Part shown: positions 34,664 through 44,262 of the stretch, piece after piece
How positions within the stretch are numbered: position 1 is the stretch's first letter
Layout of the letters: the number at the start of each line of letters is the position of its first letter
Origin: Blastochloris tepida
GTDB taxonomy: Bacteria > Pseudomonadota > Alphaproteobacteria > Rhizobiales > Xanthobacteraceae
Assembly (NCBI RefSeq): GCF_003966715.1
Contig: NZ_AP018907.1
Coordinates: 2,158,001-2,222,000 of the forward strand
Direction: 5' to 3'
DNA: 64,000 nt
The notes under the pieces: model-generated
Database searches by the model: none
Told to the model about the DNA's origin: nothing
Seen by the model: only the letters and a program-made list of their open reading frames with translations
Translations under genes and position numbers: made by a program

Positions 34664-35029
34664 ATGCCGACTGCACCGCCGTCCTATCGTCCGCCCCGCG
34701 CCGCCGTCGCCGAGCACGTCCGCAAGGCGGAGCACGACGCCAAGCGGCGCAGGACCCAGCCGTGGCGCGCGCTCTACAACACACCGCAATGGCGGGCGAT
34801 CCGCGAGCAGCAGCTCGCCGAGCATCCGTTGTGCGAGCGCTGCGAGGCGCGCGGCTTGGTCGTGGCGGCGACGGTGGTGAACCACGTTGTTCGTCACCGC
34901 GGCGATCCAGTGACGTTCTTCGGCGGCCCGTTCGAGTCGCTGTGCAAGCACTGCCACGACAGCGAAGTGCAGTCCGAGGAAAGGCGCGCGGAGATCAACG
35001 CAAGCGGCGCGTCGACGACGTGCGAATGA
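34664..35029 (+). CDS. HNH endonuclease
   Basis: 121 residues. The HNH motif is seen as LCERCEARG, VVNHVVRHRGDP and SLCKHCHDSE. HNH proteins next to terminase genes help cut the genome for packaging in HK97-like phages. Start at 34664 removes a long non-conserved N-terminal extension. Confidence 0.88.
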   Translation: MPTAPPSYRPPRAAVAEHVRKAEHDAKRRRTQPWRALYNTPQWRAIREQQLAEHPLCERCEARGLVVAATVVNHVVRHRGDPVTFFGGPFESLCKHCHDSEVQSEERRAEINASGASTTCE

Positions 35030-35209
35030 TGTTTCACCGCATCGAAAATAAACAACACTGTTAAGGCCAAACAACGCTGCTTAGCGTCCGGTCTCGTCCA
35101 TGGGAGGGGGGCAGAAAATCTCTGTCGCCCCCACGAGAAGACCGGCGCCCGCAAGTCTGTGCGCAATTCCGCAGAATTCTCAGAAGTTTTTTCGGCACAA
35201 GAGGATCGG

Positions 35210-35827
35210 ATGCCCCGCGGTCGACGCTCTCAGCCCGACGACATCAAGGCGCTCAAGGGCAATCCCGGCAAGCGCCGCCTTGCGCTCAAGGCTGGTGTCG
35301 ACCACGGCGAGACCAAGGCACCGCTTGCCCATGTCGAGCTGCCGGACTTCCTCACTCATGAGCGCGAGCGCGCCATCTTTCAGCGCGTGGTCGACGACCT
35401 GCTGCAGCGGCGTGTCGCACGACAGGCCGACCTCGCCGCCTATGCCCGCTGGGCGCACTACCTGCACCGCTGGATCGAGTGCAAGGACGCGCTCGATGGC
35501 GTGTCGCTCGCCTATGAGACTGCCTCGAAGCACGGCACCATGTTGCGTAAGCACCCGCTGTTCGCGGCGATGGTCGATCTCGAGCGGCTTTTGATGGCGC
35601 TCGAGGATCGCCTCGGCCTCAACCCCGCGGCGCGGCAGACCATCATCCGCGGCCTCGCCGCGCTGCCACCAGCCTTCCTCGGCGACCTGTTCGAGGAGGA
35701 TCGCCGCGAGCGTGCCGCGGCCGGCGACCCCGCGCCGAGCGCCAAGGAGGCCGCGCCGCCGGCGGACTCCCCGCTCGGTTTCCTGGCGCGCGCCGGCGCG
35801 GCGAAGCCGAGCACCGCCAAGCACTGA
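35210..35827 (+). CDS. terS: Terminase small subunit, P27 family
   Basis: 205 residues. The family start PRGRRSQPDDIKALKGNPGKR is clear, followed by a helical oligomerisation region and an Ala/Pro-rich tail ending PLGFLARAGAAK. It recognises phage DNA for packaging. AAGAGGA precedes the ATG at 35210. The 180-bp space before it (35030-35209) has no gene and could hold the packaging start site. Confidence 0.9.
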   Translation: MPRGRRSQPDDIKALKGNPGKRRLALKAGVDHGETKAPLAHVELPDFLTHERERAIFQRVVDDLLQRRVARQADLAAYARWAHYLHRWIECKDALDGVSLAYETASKHGTMLRKHPLFAAMVDLERLLMALEDRLGLNPAARQTIIRGLAALPPAFLGDLFEEDRRERAAAGDPAPSAKEAAPPADSPLGFLARAGAAKPSTAKH

Positions 35828-35836
35828 CCTGCTACC

Positions 35837-36205
35837 ATGACGCCTCTCGTCCAAACCGATCCGCTTGGTTTCCTGGCGACCGACCGCGCGATTTTTCAGC
35901 GCGTGTTCGATGACCTGCTGCGGCGGCGGGTCGTGCGGCGGGCTGACCTCAAAGCCTATGCCCTATGGGTCTATTACCTGCGCCGCTGGGTCGAGGCGAA
36001 GGATCAGCTCGAGGGATGCTCGTCCACCCACGAGATCGAGACCAAGCACGGCAAGATTCTGCTCGTGAACCCGCTGTATGCCAAAACGGCCAAAGTCTGT
36101 GAGGAAAATTGTAGGTACATGATCGCCTTGGAGGATCGCCTAGGGATCAATCCGGCGTCGCGGCAGACCGTCATCAGAAACCTTGCTGAATTGCCGCATC
36201 GCTGA
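35837..36205 (+). CDS. Second, truncated P27-like small terminase (tandem duplicate)
   Basis: 122 residues. Its body (DRAIFQRVFDDLLRRRV...MIALEDRLGINPASRQTVIR) matches the middle of the preceding small terminase closely, but the DNA-binding start and the tail are missing. Its first residues TDPLGFLA resemble the end of the first protein, suggesting the copy arose by tandem duplication through that point. It may form mixed rings with the full subunit. Overlaps terL by 1 bp. Confidence 0.8.
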   Translation: MTPLVQTDPLGFLATDRAIFQRVFDDLLRRRVVRRADLKAYALWVYYLRRWVEAKDQLEGCSSTHEIETKHGKILLVNPLYAKTAKVCEENCRYMIALEDRLGINPASRQTVIRNLAELPHR

Positions 36206-37773
36206 TGGCCTCGCCCTACGTGTTCGACAGGCGTCTTGCCGACGCCGCGGTCGAATGGTTCGCGCGCTACATGCGCTTCGTCGACGGCGAGTGGGCGGGC
36301 AAGCCGTTCGTGTTGTCGCCGCACCAGGTCAAGCGCACGCGCAACATCTTCGGCTGGCGCCGCCGCTCGGACGGCACCCGCCGCTATCGCCGGGTGCGGA
36401 TCTGGGAGCCGCGCAAGAACGGCAAGACGGAGTACATGGCCGGGCTCGGCCATCTCCTCACCATCGGCGACAACGAGCCCGGCGCCCAGGTGCTGGCGCA
36501 CGCCCTCGATGCCAAACAGTCCGGCATCGTGTTCGACAAGGCAGCGCGGATGGTGCAGCTGTCGGAGGAGCTGTCGCGCCTCTACGAGGTCACCAAGACC
36601 GGCCTGTTCTGCCCGGCGCTGATGGCCTCGTTCCGGCCGCTGTCGGGCGAACCGCAGGGAAAGCACGGCCTGTCGCCACACGCCGCGCTGGGCGACGAAG
36701 CGCACGAGTGGCGGAACTTCCGCCTGCACACCTTCCTGGTCCAGGGCATGGGCGCGAGGCGCCAGCCGCTCGACGTCATCATCTCGACAGCGGGCGAGGT
36801 CAACACGCCGGGGCACGAGCTGTATCGCGAGTCCAAGCGTATCCTCGAAGACCCGGCGATCGACCCGGAATGCTACGTTGAGATCTTCGAGGCGCCGGCG
36901 GACGCCGACTGGACCAACCCCAGGACTTGGGGTCGGGCCAATCCGAACCTCGGCGTATCGGTCAAGTCCGACTGGATGGCCTCGGAATGCAAGCGGGCGC
37001 AGGATTCGCCGCGGCTGGAGAACGACTTTCGCCGTTACCACCTCAACCAGTGGGTCGAGCAAAAGACCCGCTGGCTGCCGATGCAGAAGTGGCCGGCGAA
37101 CACCACCTCGCCGAAGCGGCCGACCTGGCGCGAGCTGTGGCAGGCGGCGTGGGGCCGGCGAGCATTCGCCGGGCTCGACCTCGGCTCGACCCGCGACATT
37201 ACCGCGCTGGTGTGGATCGTCGAGCTGGACGACGGCCGCCTCGCCCTGCTGCCGCGGTTCTGGGTGCCGGAAGACAGCGTCGCCCAGCGGGTTCGCGAAG
37301 ACCGCGTTCCCTATGACCGGTGGATCGCCGAGGGCGCGTTGCAGACGACGCCGGGCAACGTCACCGACTACGACTTCATCGAGCATGCGGTGATGGCCGA
37401 CGCCGAGCAGCTCCGCTGCGAGGGCCTCGCCATCGACCGCTGGAACGCAACGCAAGTCTCCGTCCACCTGCAGAGCGAGGGCCTGCCGGTGAAGCTGTTC
37501 GGCCAGGGCTTCTTCTCGATGGCGGCGCCGACCAAGGAGCTGGAGCGGCTGTTCCTGGCCGGGCAGCTCGAACACGGCGACCACCCGGTGCTGCGCTGGA
37601 TGTTCGGCAACGCCACGGTGGCGCGTGACCCGGCCGGCAACCTCAAGCCGGACAAGGCCGCTGCCGGCGAAAAGATCGACGGTGTGGTGGCGGCGGTGAT
37701 GGGCCTCGGTCTGAAGATGGGCAGCGCGCCCGATCTCACCGTCACCGGCGCCGACGTGATGATGATGGTTTGA
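36205..37773 (+). CDS. terL: Terminase large subunit
   Basis: 522 residues. The ATPase has Walker A EPRKNGKTEY (about residue 70) and Walker B LGDEAHEW. The nuclease domain has the metal-binding FAGLDLGSTRD (about residue 325) and a late aspartate near CEGLAIDRW. It packages DNA into the prohead and cuts the concatemer. Terminase_1-like, as usual with P27 small subunits. Confidence 0.95.
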   Translation: MASPYVFDRRLADAAVEWFARYMRFVDGEWAGKPFVLSPHQVKRTRNIFGWRRRSDGTRRYRRVRIWEPRKNGKTEYMAGLGHLLTIGDNEPGAQVLAHALDAKQSGIVFDKAARMVQLSEELSRLYEVTKTGLFCPALMASFRPLSGEPQGKHGLSPHAALGDEAHEWRNFRLHTFLVQGMGARRQPLDVIISTAGEVNTPGHELYRESKRILEDPAIDPECYVEIFEAPADADWTNPRTWGRANPNLGVSVKSDWMASECKRAQDSPRLENDFRRYHLNQWVEQKTRWLPMQKWPANTTSPKRPTWRELWQAAWGRRAFAGLDLGSTRDITALVWIVELDDGRLALLPRFWVPEDSVAQRVREDRVPYDRWIAEGALQTTPGNVTDYDFIEHAVMADAEQLRCEGLAIDRWNATQVSVHLQSEGLPVKLFGQGFFSMAAPTKELERLFLAGQLEHGDHPVLRWMFGNATVARDPAGNLKPDKAAAGEKIDGVVAAVMGLGLKMGSAPDLTVTGADVMMMV

Positions 37774-37776
37774 CCC

Positions 37777-39069
37777 ATGAACTGGCTCAAATTCCGCAGC
37801 GCCTCGGATGAGCCGCGGCGCGGGGTGACGCCGGACGGCGACCGCGGCTGGACGCCGTCGGCCGGCGGGCCGCTGGCGATCTCGGGGGTCGTCGTCACCT
37901 CGGAGCGGGTGCTGCAGCTCGGCTCGGTGCAGGCGGTGTTGAACGGCCTCGCCGGCACGATCTCGTCGCTGCCGTGGATGCTGATCCGCCGCGGCGGCGA
38001 TGACAGCCGCGCCCCGGCGCGCGACCATCCGCTGTTCCGGCTGCTGCACAACAGGCCGAACCGCCGGCAGACGTCCGCCGAGTTCCGCGACGAGCTGGTG
38101 CGCCATCTGGCGTTCTGGCGCAACGCCTATGCCCGGATCATCCCGGGGGACGATTACGCCATCGGCGGGTTGGAGCTGATCCACCCCGATCGCATCGCCC
38201 GCATCGAACGCGATGTCACCGGGCGCGTCCACTACACCGTCAACGGCCTCGGCACCGCGCCCCAGGAGCGGTTGCGCGATGACCAGATCTGGCACATCCG
38301 CCGCGCGCCGCTGACCGTCGATGGCCTGCGCGGACAGACCATGGTCGAGACCGCCAGGCAGGTGTTCGGCCGCGCGCTGGCGGTCACCGACTATGGCGAT
38401 CTGTTCTTCGCCAATTCCGGCCAGACCGGCGGCGTGCTCAAGCACCCCGGCACCTTCAAGTCGAAGGAGGATCGCGATCAGTTCCTCGACAACTGGCGCC
38501 TGTCCTCAACCGGGCTCAACCGCCATCGCGATCGGCTGCTGACTCATGGTGTCGAGTATCAGCAGCTCAAGATCACCAATGCCGAGGCGCAGCTCCTGGA
38601 GACGGAGAAGGCGGCCGACGTGTCGGTGTTCGGGCTGTGGAACTACCCGCCACACCTTGCGGCCCGCCTCGACCGCGCGACGTTCTCGAACATCGAGCAC
38701 CAGTCGATCGACTTCGTGGTGCATACGATCGGGCCGCTGATCACCGCCATTGAACAGTCAGCCACCACCGATCTGGTGGTGCAGCGGGCAGAGGACAGCG
38801 GCGCCGAGCTTGTCGCCGAATTCAACATTGCCGGCCTGCTGCGCGGCGACGTGCTCGCTCGCTATCGCGCCTATGCCATCGGCCGGCAGTGGGGCTGGCT
38901 GTCGGTCAACGACATCCGCCGCCTCGAAAACCAGAACCCGATCGAGGGCGGCGACGAATATCTGCGCCCGCTCAACATGGTCCCCGCCGGGAGCCCCGAC
39001 TATGACCCGTCCAAGCCCGACAAATCCGACACTCCTGACGGCGACCCCGGAAGCGCGCCTGCTCGCTGA
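37777..39069 (+). CDS. Phage portal protein (HK97 type)
   Basis: 430 residues. Typical blocks are VLQLGSVQAVLNGLAGTISSLPW, HPLFRLLHNRPNRRQTSAEF, IWHIRRAP and EAQLLETEKAADVSVFGLWNYPPHL. It forms the dodecameric ring at the capsid vertex. It follows terL by 3 bp, and its last 68 bp overlap the protease gene in another frame. Confidence 0.93.
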   Translation: MNWLKFRSASDEPRRGVTPDGDRGWTPSAGGPLAISGVVVTSERVLQLGSVQAVLNGLAGTISSLPWMLIRRGGDDSRAPARDHPLFRLLHNRPNRRQTSAEFRDELVRHLAFWRNAYARIIPGDDYAIGGLELIHPDRIARIERDVTGRVHYTVNGLGTAPQERLRDDQIWHIRRAPLTVDGLRGQTMVETARQVFGRALAVTDYGDLFFANSGQTGGVLKHPGTFKSKEDRDQFLDNWRLSSTGLNRHRDRLLTHGVEYQQLKITNAEAQLLETEKAADVSVFGLWNYPPHLAARLDRATFSNIEHQSIDFVVHTIGPLITAIEQSATTDLVVQRAEDSGAELVAEFNIAGLLRGDVLARYRAYAIGRQWGWLSVNDIRRLENQNPIEGGDEYLRPLNMVPAGSPDYDPSKPDKSDTPDGDPGSAPAR

Positions 39070-39847
39070 ACTGGCCGCGGCCGATCCGGCGCTTGCGGTC
39101 GCCGTCGACCGGCTGTCACGCTGGGCGCGCGAGGAACCGCGCGCCGAGGTGCCCGCGCCCAGCCGGGCCGGCCGCATCGCAGTGGTGCCGGTCTATGGCG
39201 TCCTGATGCCGACCACGCTGGCGCGGCTCGGCCGCCAGGTCTCCGCGCTCGCCGCCGATGCCGACGTTGCGGCGATCGCGCTGCATGTCGACTCCCCCGG
39301 CGGCACGGTCGCCGGCACCGCGGAGGCGGCGGCCGAGGTGGCGGCGGCAGCGCGCGTCAAGCCGGTGGTTGCGGTGGCCGACACCCTGGCGGCTTCGGCC
39401 GCCTACTGGATCGCCTCGCAGGCCTCCGAGCTGGTGGTGACCGAAACCGGGGATGTCGGCTCGATCGGCGTGATCGCCATGCACATGGATGTGTCGAAGG
39501 CGCTCGAAGACTTCGGCATCCGCACCACCGTGTTCCGCTCGGCGCCGTTCAAGGCCGAGGGCTCGCCGTTCGAGGCGCTGACCGACACCGCCAAGGAGTG
39601 GATGCAGGCGCGGGTGGACGAGGCGCACGGCTGGTTTGTCCAGGCCGTCGCCGCCGGCCGGCGGACCTCGGCGGAGAAGGTGTCCAGCGAGTTCGGCCGC
39701 GGTCGGGTGGTCTCGGCCCGCGCGGCGGTCGCTGCCGGCATGGCCGACCGCGTCGCCTCGCTCGACCAGACCTTGCGCGATCTCGCCGCGCGCGTTGCGG
39801 CGCCTTCCGGCCCGCGGCGTCGCCGCTCCTCCCTTGCGTTTGCGTGA
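39002..39847 (+). CDS. Prohead protease, S49 (SppA-like) family
   Basis: 281 residues. The core starts with VVPVYGVLMP; the nucleophile serine is likely in DTLAASAAYWIAS, and the general-base lysine in SAPFKAEGSPFE. S49 proteases of this kind mature the capsid in HK97-like phages. The long overlap with the portal gene sets the ATG at 39002. Confidence 0.88.
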   Translation: MTRPSPTNPTLLTATPEARLLAELAAADPALAVAVDRLSRWAREEPRAEVPAPSRAGRIAVVPVYGVLMPTTLARLGRQVSALAADADVAAIALHVDSPGGTVAGTAEAAAEVAAAARVKPVVAVADTLAASAAYWIASQASELVVTETGDVGSIGVIAMHMDVSKALEDFGIRTTVFRSAPFKAEGSPFEALTDTAKEWMQARVDEAHGWFVQAVAAGRRTSAEKVSSEFGRGRVVSARAAVAAGMADRVASLDQTLRDLAARVAAPSGPRRRRSSLAFA

Positions 39848-39883
39848 CCCCGCCGGCCGCGTCCGGCAATCAGGAGACAGCTG

Positions 39884-41200
39884 ATGAACCTGAAGCAGCT
39901 CCGCCAGGCCCGTGCCGACAAGGCCAAGGCCGGCAAGACCAAGCTCGACGAGCTCAACGCCCTGCTGGCAAAGGAGAACGCCAGCGATGCCGACAAGGCG
40001 CGGATCGACGCCCTCGACACCGAGGTGACCGCCCTGGAGAAGGATGTCGCCGATCTCGATGCCGCCATCGCCCGCGAGGAGCAGGCGGCGCGACGCGCGA
40101 CGCTGTTCGGCGTCCATCTCGCCGGTGGTGGCAACGCTGCCCAGAATATCCGCGTCAGTTCGAGCGAGCCCAATCCGGAAACCACCGGCGGCTTCAGGTC
40201 GCTTGCGGAATTCGCGGTGGCGGTGCGCGCGGCGGCGACCGGCGGCGGCCTCGACCCGCGCCTTGCCGCCAGCCCGTCGAATGTCCACCAGACCAGCGGG
40301 TCGGCCGGCGAAGGCTACATGATCCCTCCGGACTTCCGCACCAGCATCTGGGAGGCGGTGTTCAACGAGGGCGACCTGCTTCCCCGCATCGCGCCGTCTC
40401 CCACCAATTCCAACGCGGTCGGCATCATCAAGGATGAATCGACGCCGTGGGGTGCCGCCGGGGTCCAGGCAGCGTGGCGTGCCGAAGGTGCGGTGATGAC
40501 GCCGTCCAAGCAGGCCACCAAGGGGGCGCTGGTCCAGCTCCACGAGATCTATGCGTTCGTCGCCGCCAGTGATGAAGTGCTGGCGGATGCGCCGTTGCTG
40601 CAGGACCGCCTCACCCGCCGTGCCGCCCAGGCCATCCGCTGGAAGGTGTCTGACGCCATCATGTGGGGCGACGGCGTCGGCAAGCCGCTCGGCTTCATGA
40701 ACGCCGGCGCCCTGGTGACCCAAGGAAAGGAATCGGCGCAGACCGCCGACACCATCGTCACCAAGAACGTCACCAAGATGCTGAGCCGGATCGTTCCCGG
40801 CGGCATCGGCCAGGCATTCTGGCTGGCGACCTCCGAAGCGCTTCCCCAGATCGTCGAGCTCTCGATCGGCACCACGCCGATGTGGACGTCGCCGAATGCC
40901 GGCCTGCAGCAGTCCCCCGGCGGCAATCTGCTCGGCCGGCCGATCGTGTTCTCGCAGCATGCCTCGGCGATCGGCGACCTCGGCGACATCGCGCTGATCG
41001 ACCCCGAGGGCTACTTCCTCGCCACCAAGGCCGGCGGCGGCATCGACTTCGCAGCCTCCATCCATCTGTGGTTCGACTATGCGCTGACCGCGTTCCGCTG
41101 GACCTTCCGCGTCGGCGGCCAGCCGCTGCTGTCGGCGCCGATCAGCCCGGCGCGCGGATCCAACACCACCAGCCACTTCGTCACCCTCGAGGCGCGGTGA
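39884..41200 (+). CDS. Major capsid protein, HK97 family
   Basis: 438 residues. The first 90 form a charged coiled coil (delta domain) that acts as scaffold and is removed by the protease. The capsid fold shows GYMIPPDFRTSIWEAVFNEGDLLPRI, GDGVGKPLGFMN and GGNLLGRPIVFSQ. A CAGGAG site precedes the ATG. Confidence 0.95.
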   Translation: MNLKQLRQARADKAKAGKTKLDELNALLAKENASDADKARIDALDTEVTALEKDVADLDAAIAREEQAARRATLFGVHLAGGGNAAQNIRVSSSEPNPETTGGFRSLAEFAVAVRAAATGGGLDPRLAASPSNVHQTSGSAGEGYMIPPDFRTSIWEAVFNEGDLLPRIAPSPTNSNAVGIIKDESTPWGAAGVQAAWRAEGAVMTPSKQATKGALVQLHEIYAFVAASDEVLADAPLLQDRLTRRAAQAIRWKVSDAIMWGDGVGKPLGFMNAGALVTQGKESAQTADTIVTKNVTKMLSRIVPGGIGQAFWLATSEALPQIVELSIGTTPMWTSPNAGLQQSPGGNLLGRPIVFSQHASAIGDLGDIALIDPEGYFLATKAGGGIDFAASIHLWFDYALTAFRWTFRVGGQPLLSAPISPARGSNTTSHFVTLEAR

Positions 41201-41227
41201 GTCCCGCGCGCACCGGAGAATTGAGCG

Positions 41228-41677
41228 ATGACCCCGTCCACCTCTCCCGCCGATCGCGTCGCCATTCTCGGCGCGATCAATCCCGCGTCGCAGGCCGCGG
41301 GAACCGTTTCCACCGGCTGGTTTCCCGCCAAGCTGTGGGGATCGTTTCTTGCCATCGTCCAGGCCGGCGCCCTGGGCGCGAATGCCACCGTCGATGCAAA
41401 GCTCGAGCAGGCCAAGGACGCCGCGGGCGCCTCGGCCAAGGACATCGCCGGCAAGTCCATCACCCAGCTCACCAAGACCGACGCCGACGACAACAAGCAG
41501 GCGGAGATCAATCTGCGCCAGGCCGAACTCGACATTGCCAACGGCTTCACCCACGTCCGGCTGTCGATCACGGTGGCGACCGCCGCCTGCCTTGTTGCCG
41601 GCCTGGTGATCGGCCTCGACCCGCGCTTCGGTCCGGCATCGGACTACGACGCCGCCTCGGTCGACTCCATCGCCTGA
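41228..41677 (+). CDS. Probable head-associated structural protein
   Basis: 149 residues. Follows the capsid gene and has the pattern WFPAKLWGSFLAIVQAGALGANATVDAKLEQAKDA then FTHVRLSITV, common in proteins encoded at this position in related prophages, perhaps capsid decoration. Exact function unknown. Confidence 0.75.
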   Translation: MTPSTSPADRVAILGAINPASQAAGTVSTGWFPAKLWGSFLAIVQAGALGANATVDAKLEQAKDAAGASAKDIAGKSITQLTKTDADDNKQAEINLRQAELDIANGFTHVRLSITVATAACLVAGLVIGLDPRFGPASDYDAASVDSIA

Positions 41678-41689
41678 CCGGGGGCCGCG

Positions 41690-42283
41690 ATGTCGCTCGC
41701 CGTCGTCACGCCGCCATCCGAGCCGGCCGTTTCGTTGGCCGAGGCCAAGGCGCATCTGCGCGTCGATCATGCCGACGATGATGCGTTGATCGAGTCCTTG
41801 GTGGCGGCGGCGAGCGATCTGGTCGAAGCCTATACGCAACGGCGTTTGCTGACCCAGGCGCTCGACTGGACGGTGCCGGCGTTTCGGCCGGTGCTGGTGA
41901 CGCCGCTAGCGCCGGTCACCGCGGATGGCGTGGTGTCGATCAAATATCGCGATGCCGGTGGTGCACAGCGCACCCTTGATCCCTCGGCCTATATCGTGCG
42001 CTGCGGCGCTGGCGAGCATGGGCCGGCGGTGATCCGCCCGGCTGCGGCAACTACTTGGCCGGCGCCGGATTACAACACGGCCGATCCGGTGGTGCTGCGC
42101 TTCACCGTCGGCTTTGGGGCTGCTGCCGACGTGCCGGCACCGATCAAGGCGGCGATCCTGCTGGTGGCCGGCGCGCTCTACGCCAACCGCGAGGCCGTGG
42201 TGCCGGGCACCTCAAGCCCGCTTTCGCTCGACACCGCGCCGGCGGTTACCGCCCTGCTCATCCCCTATCTCTGGGAGCCCTGA
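41690..42283 (+). CDS. Head-tail connector (gp6-like)
   Basis: 197 residues. The start (VTPPSEPAVSLAEAKAHLRVDHADDDALIESLVAAASDLVEAYT) is the hallmark of the HK97 gp6-type connector that sits under the portal. Late helices AAILLVAGALYANREAVV are typical. Confidence 0.92.
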   Translation: MSLAVVTPPSEPAVSLAEAKAHLRVDHADDDALIESLVAAASDLVEAYTQRRLLTQALDWTVPAFRPVLVTPLAPVTADGVVSIKYRDAGGAQRTLDPSAYIVRCGAGEHGPAVIRPAAATTWPAPDYNTADPVVLRFTVGFGAAADVPAPIKAAILLVAGALYANREAVVPGTSSPLSLDTAPAVTALLIPYLWEP

Positions 42284-42285
42284 CC

Positions 42286-42792
42286 ATGCCCGTTTCCGCT
42301 TCGCTCTACGCCGGCGTCAAGGCGGTCGAATCCGGCGCCGCCGACCTCGGCACGCCGAGCATCACCCACGACACCGGCTCCAAGCAGATCGACTGGACCA
42401 ACGGCACGCTCGCCGATCAGGCCGACAGGATCTGGTCGGACGTGTTCTCGATCCCGGCCTCCGGCAACACCGACCTCGATCTCGCCGGCGCGCTGACCGG
42501 CGCGCTTGGCGGCACGGTCACCTTCGCCAAGATCAAGGCGATCTACCTCGAAGCCGATCGCGCCAACGCCAACAACATCGTGGTGGGCGCCGCCGCCTCG
42601 AACCCGTTCCTCGGCCCGTTCGGCGCCGCGACCCACACCCTCGCGGTGCCGCCCGGCGGCCGGGTGATGCTGACCGCGCCGGTGGGCGGCTGGGCGGTCA
42701 CCGCCGGCACCGGCGATCTGCTGCGGCTGGCCAATTCCGGGGCCGGCACTGCCGTCAACGGCAAGATCGTGCTGATCGGTACCTCGGCGTGA
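42286..42792 (+). CDS. Phage structural protein of unknown function
   Basis: 168 residues, Gly/Ala-rich and beta-rich, with no recognised domain. It sits 2 bp after the connector gene, so it is translated with the head-tail proteins. Confidence 0.7.
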   Translation: MPVSASLYAGVKAVESGAADLGTPSITHDTGSKQIDWTNGTLADQADRIWSDVFSIPASGNTDLDLAGALTGALGGTVTFAKIKAIYLEADRANANNIVVGAAASNPFLGPFGAATHTLAVPPGGRVMLTAPVGGWAVTAGTGDLLRLANSGAGTAVNGKIVLIGTSA

Positions 42793-42818
42793 CGCCGATG
42801 CAATGCAGGATATGGCGA

Positions 42819-44012
42819 TCAGGTATCTTCACCTTCGACCTCCGAAAGCTCATCGGCATTATCGGATGAGCGGGGAAACTTGGCGACGCGATGCTCCTTT
42901 CTAGCTCGCGCGTAGCACGGCGCCCATCTGTCGACGTTCTTTAGCTCGACCGGAATTTCATTTCTGAATGGCCCCATGTTTCCCTCGAAAGGGATCGTGT
43001 AGATATGCGCTCGTTCGAAGAATTCATCGCCTTCCTCGTCGACGTCGAGAATGTGCTCGTACGGCAGTACGAGGCGCGTCTCGAACCAAGCCCTGTTTCG
43101 TTCCGGTAACGCATTCCAAATCGCCATTGCTTCCTGGCGAGCCGCTTCATCGCTCTCGCGATCCTTCCACGGGTCCTCGTGTTTTTCCACGGGACCGTCG
43201 TCCATCGTCTCGGCGAAATCCCAGTGCTCGCCATCATCGTCGATGAAGGCGAAGCGTCGGCGGAAAACGAAGTGAACACCATCATGAAAGCATCCAACCA
43301 CGCGGAGCGGCTTCCAGCGACCACGGCCAATCAGCGGAAGATTTCGGTCTGGGTCTTTGTAGGGGTACCGATGATCTGTGGGATCGCGCACTAGCGCCGC
43401 CATCCACGGTGTCAGGTGACGCTTGCATTTTCTCTTCATGGCGAGACGTGCTCGCACCTCCGTCTTCAGCGTGCGACGTCGCACCAGAAGCGAAACGCCG
43501 AAATACGCGAATAGGAGATGATCGTTTTTGGGCTGAAAAAGCTGATCTTCGATTTCGGCCTTTCCCCATAGATGCGTCTCGTAGAAACCCATTGCACGAG
43601 CCTTATATCGGAACTCATCACGTGCTTTCTTCGAGAAATCACACGCCGCCGCGAGAATTACGCCGTGAATTTCGGCGCGTTCACCGGCTGGAATATCTTC
43701 GAGATACCCAACCAGCTTTGTCGGTCCGATGACCTTTTCGCGCTTACATTGAATAAGCCACAGCCGATCCGGCGAGCTTGGCTCTGCCTCTTCTTGGTCG
43801 GCATCTTCTCCGGCTTCCACGGAAGGTTGCGGGCCAACGATTTCGAATCCTCTAGCGTCGAAGCCATCATCGCTACCGGCTCTGCCTGTAGCTTCAAGCA
43901 TGCGCCAGGGCCGGAAGTCGTAGAGGAGCTGCCGCACGAGGTCTTCGAACCTGCGCGGTTCAAGGTCTTCAAGGTGAAGTTGACCAAGCGTCTTCGAGGT
44001 AATGGGTGGCAT
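42819..44012 (-). CDS. Restriction-endonuclease-like protein, antisense cargo in the head-tail module
   Basis: 397 residues. The first 150 look like an Mrr/type IV nuclease domain: RFEDLVRQLLYDF, GRAGSDDGFDARGFE and WLIQCKRE give an E-D-QxK PD-(D/E)xK pattern. The next 250 residues, with conserved-looking WDFAETMDDG and acidic stretches, match nothing I recognise. The gene runs against the late operon and is less GC-rich than the phage around it, both signs of a later insertion. Single-gene defence against other phages is the likely role (inference). Confidence 0.75.
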   Translation of the reverse strand: MPPITSKTLGQLHLEDLEPRRFEDLVRQLLYDFRPWRMLEATGRAGSDDGFDARGFEIVGPQPSVEAGEDADQEEAEPSSPDRLWLIQCKREKVIGPTKLVGYLEDIPAGERAEIHGVILAAACDFSKKARDEFRYKARAMGFYETHLWGKAEIEDQLFQPKNDHLLFAYFGVSLLVRRRTLKTEVRARLAMKRKCKRHLTPWMAALVRDPTDHRYPYKDPDRNLPLIGRGRWKPLRVVGCFHDGVHFVFRRRFAFIDDDGEHWDFAETMDDGPVEKHEDPWKDRESDEAARQEAMAIWNALPERNRAWFETRLVLPYEHILDVDEEGDEFFERAHIYTIPFEGNMGPFRNEIPVELKNVDRWAPCYARARKEHRVAKFPRSSDNADELSEVEGEDT

Positions 44013-44066
44013 ACGACTCGGCTCGCCTTCAGCTACCAGAGTATACGGAGGCCGCTGAGAAGCGCG

Positions 44067-44084
44067 AGGCGCCCGTGGGCGCCT
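44067..44084. promoter_or_regulatory. Perfect hairpin upstream of the nuclease-like gene
   Basis: AGGCGCCC-GT-GGGCGCCT, 55 bp upstream of the leftward start, in a 250-bp space (44013-44262) with no gene. It may end late transcription around the insert or belong to its promoter region. Confidence 0.4.
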
Positions 44085-44262
44085 GCCTCGGACACCCCTA
44101 CGCCTCAGCGGCAGGTGTGGGTGCGTAGTCGCCTATCATTTGACTGCTGATCATAGGGCCATTCGCTTGCTGCGCTCGGACGCACACAGCTCCATTCGGG
44201 GGTCGCTCACCGAGGCGTCGAGTGATCTCAGCGATCCACATCGTCTTTGAACCTGAACGCCA

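Noticed and set aside
36004..38445. An 813-codon minus-strand frame
   Set aside because: Antisense to terL and portal; no recognisable domain, composition typical of a shadow frame.
43409..44150. Plus-strand frames opposite the nuclease-like gene
   Set aside because: They keep the local strand direction of the phage but have no phage-like content, while the minus frame has a clear nuclease pattern.
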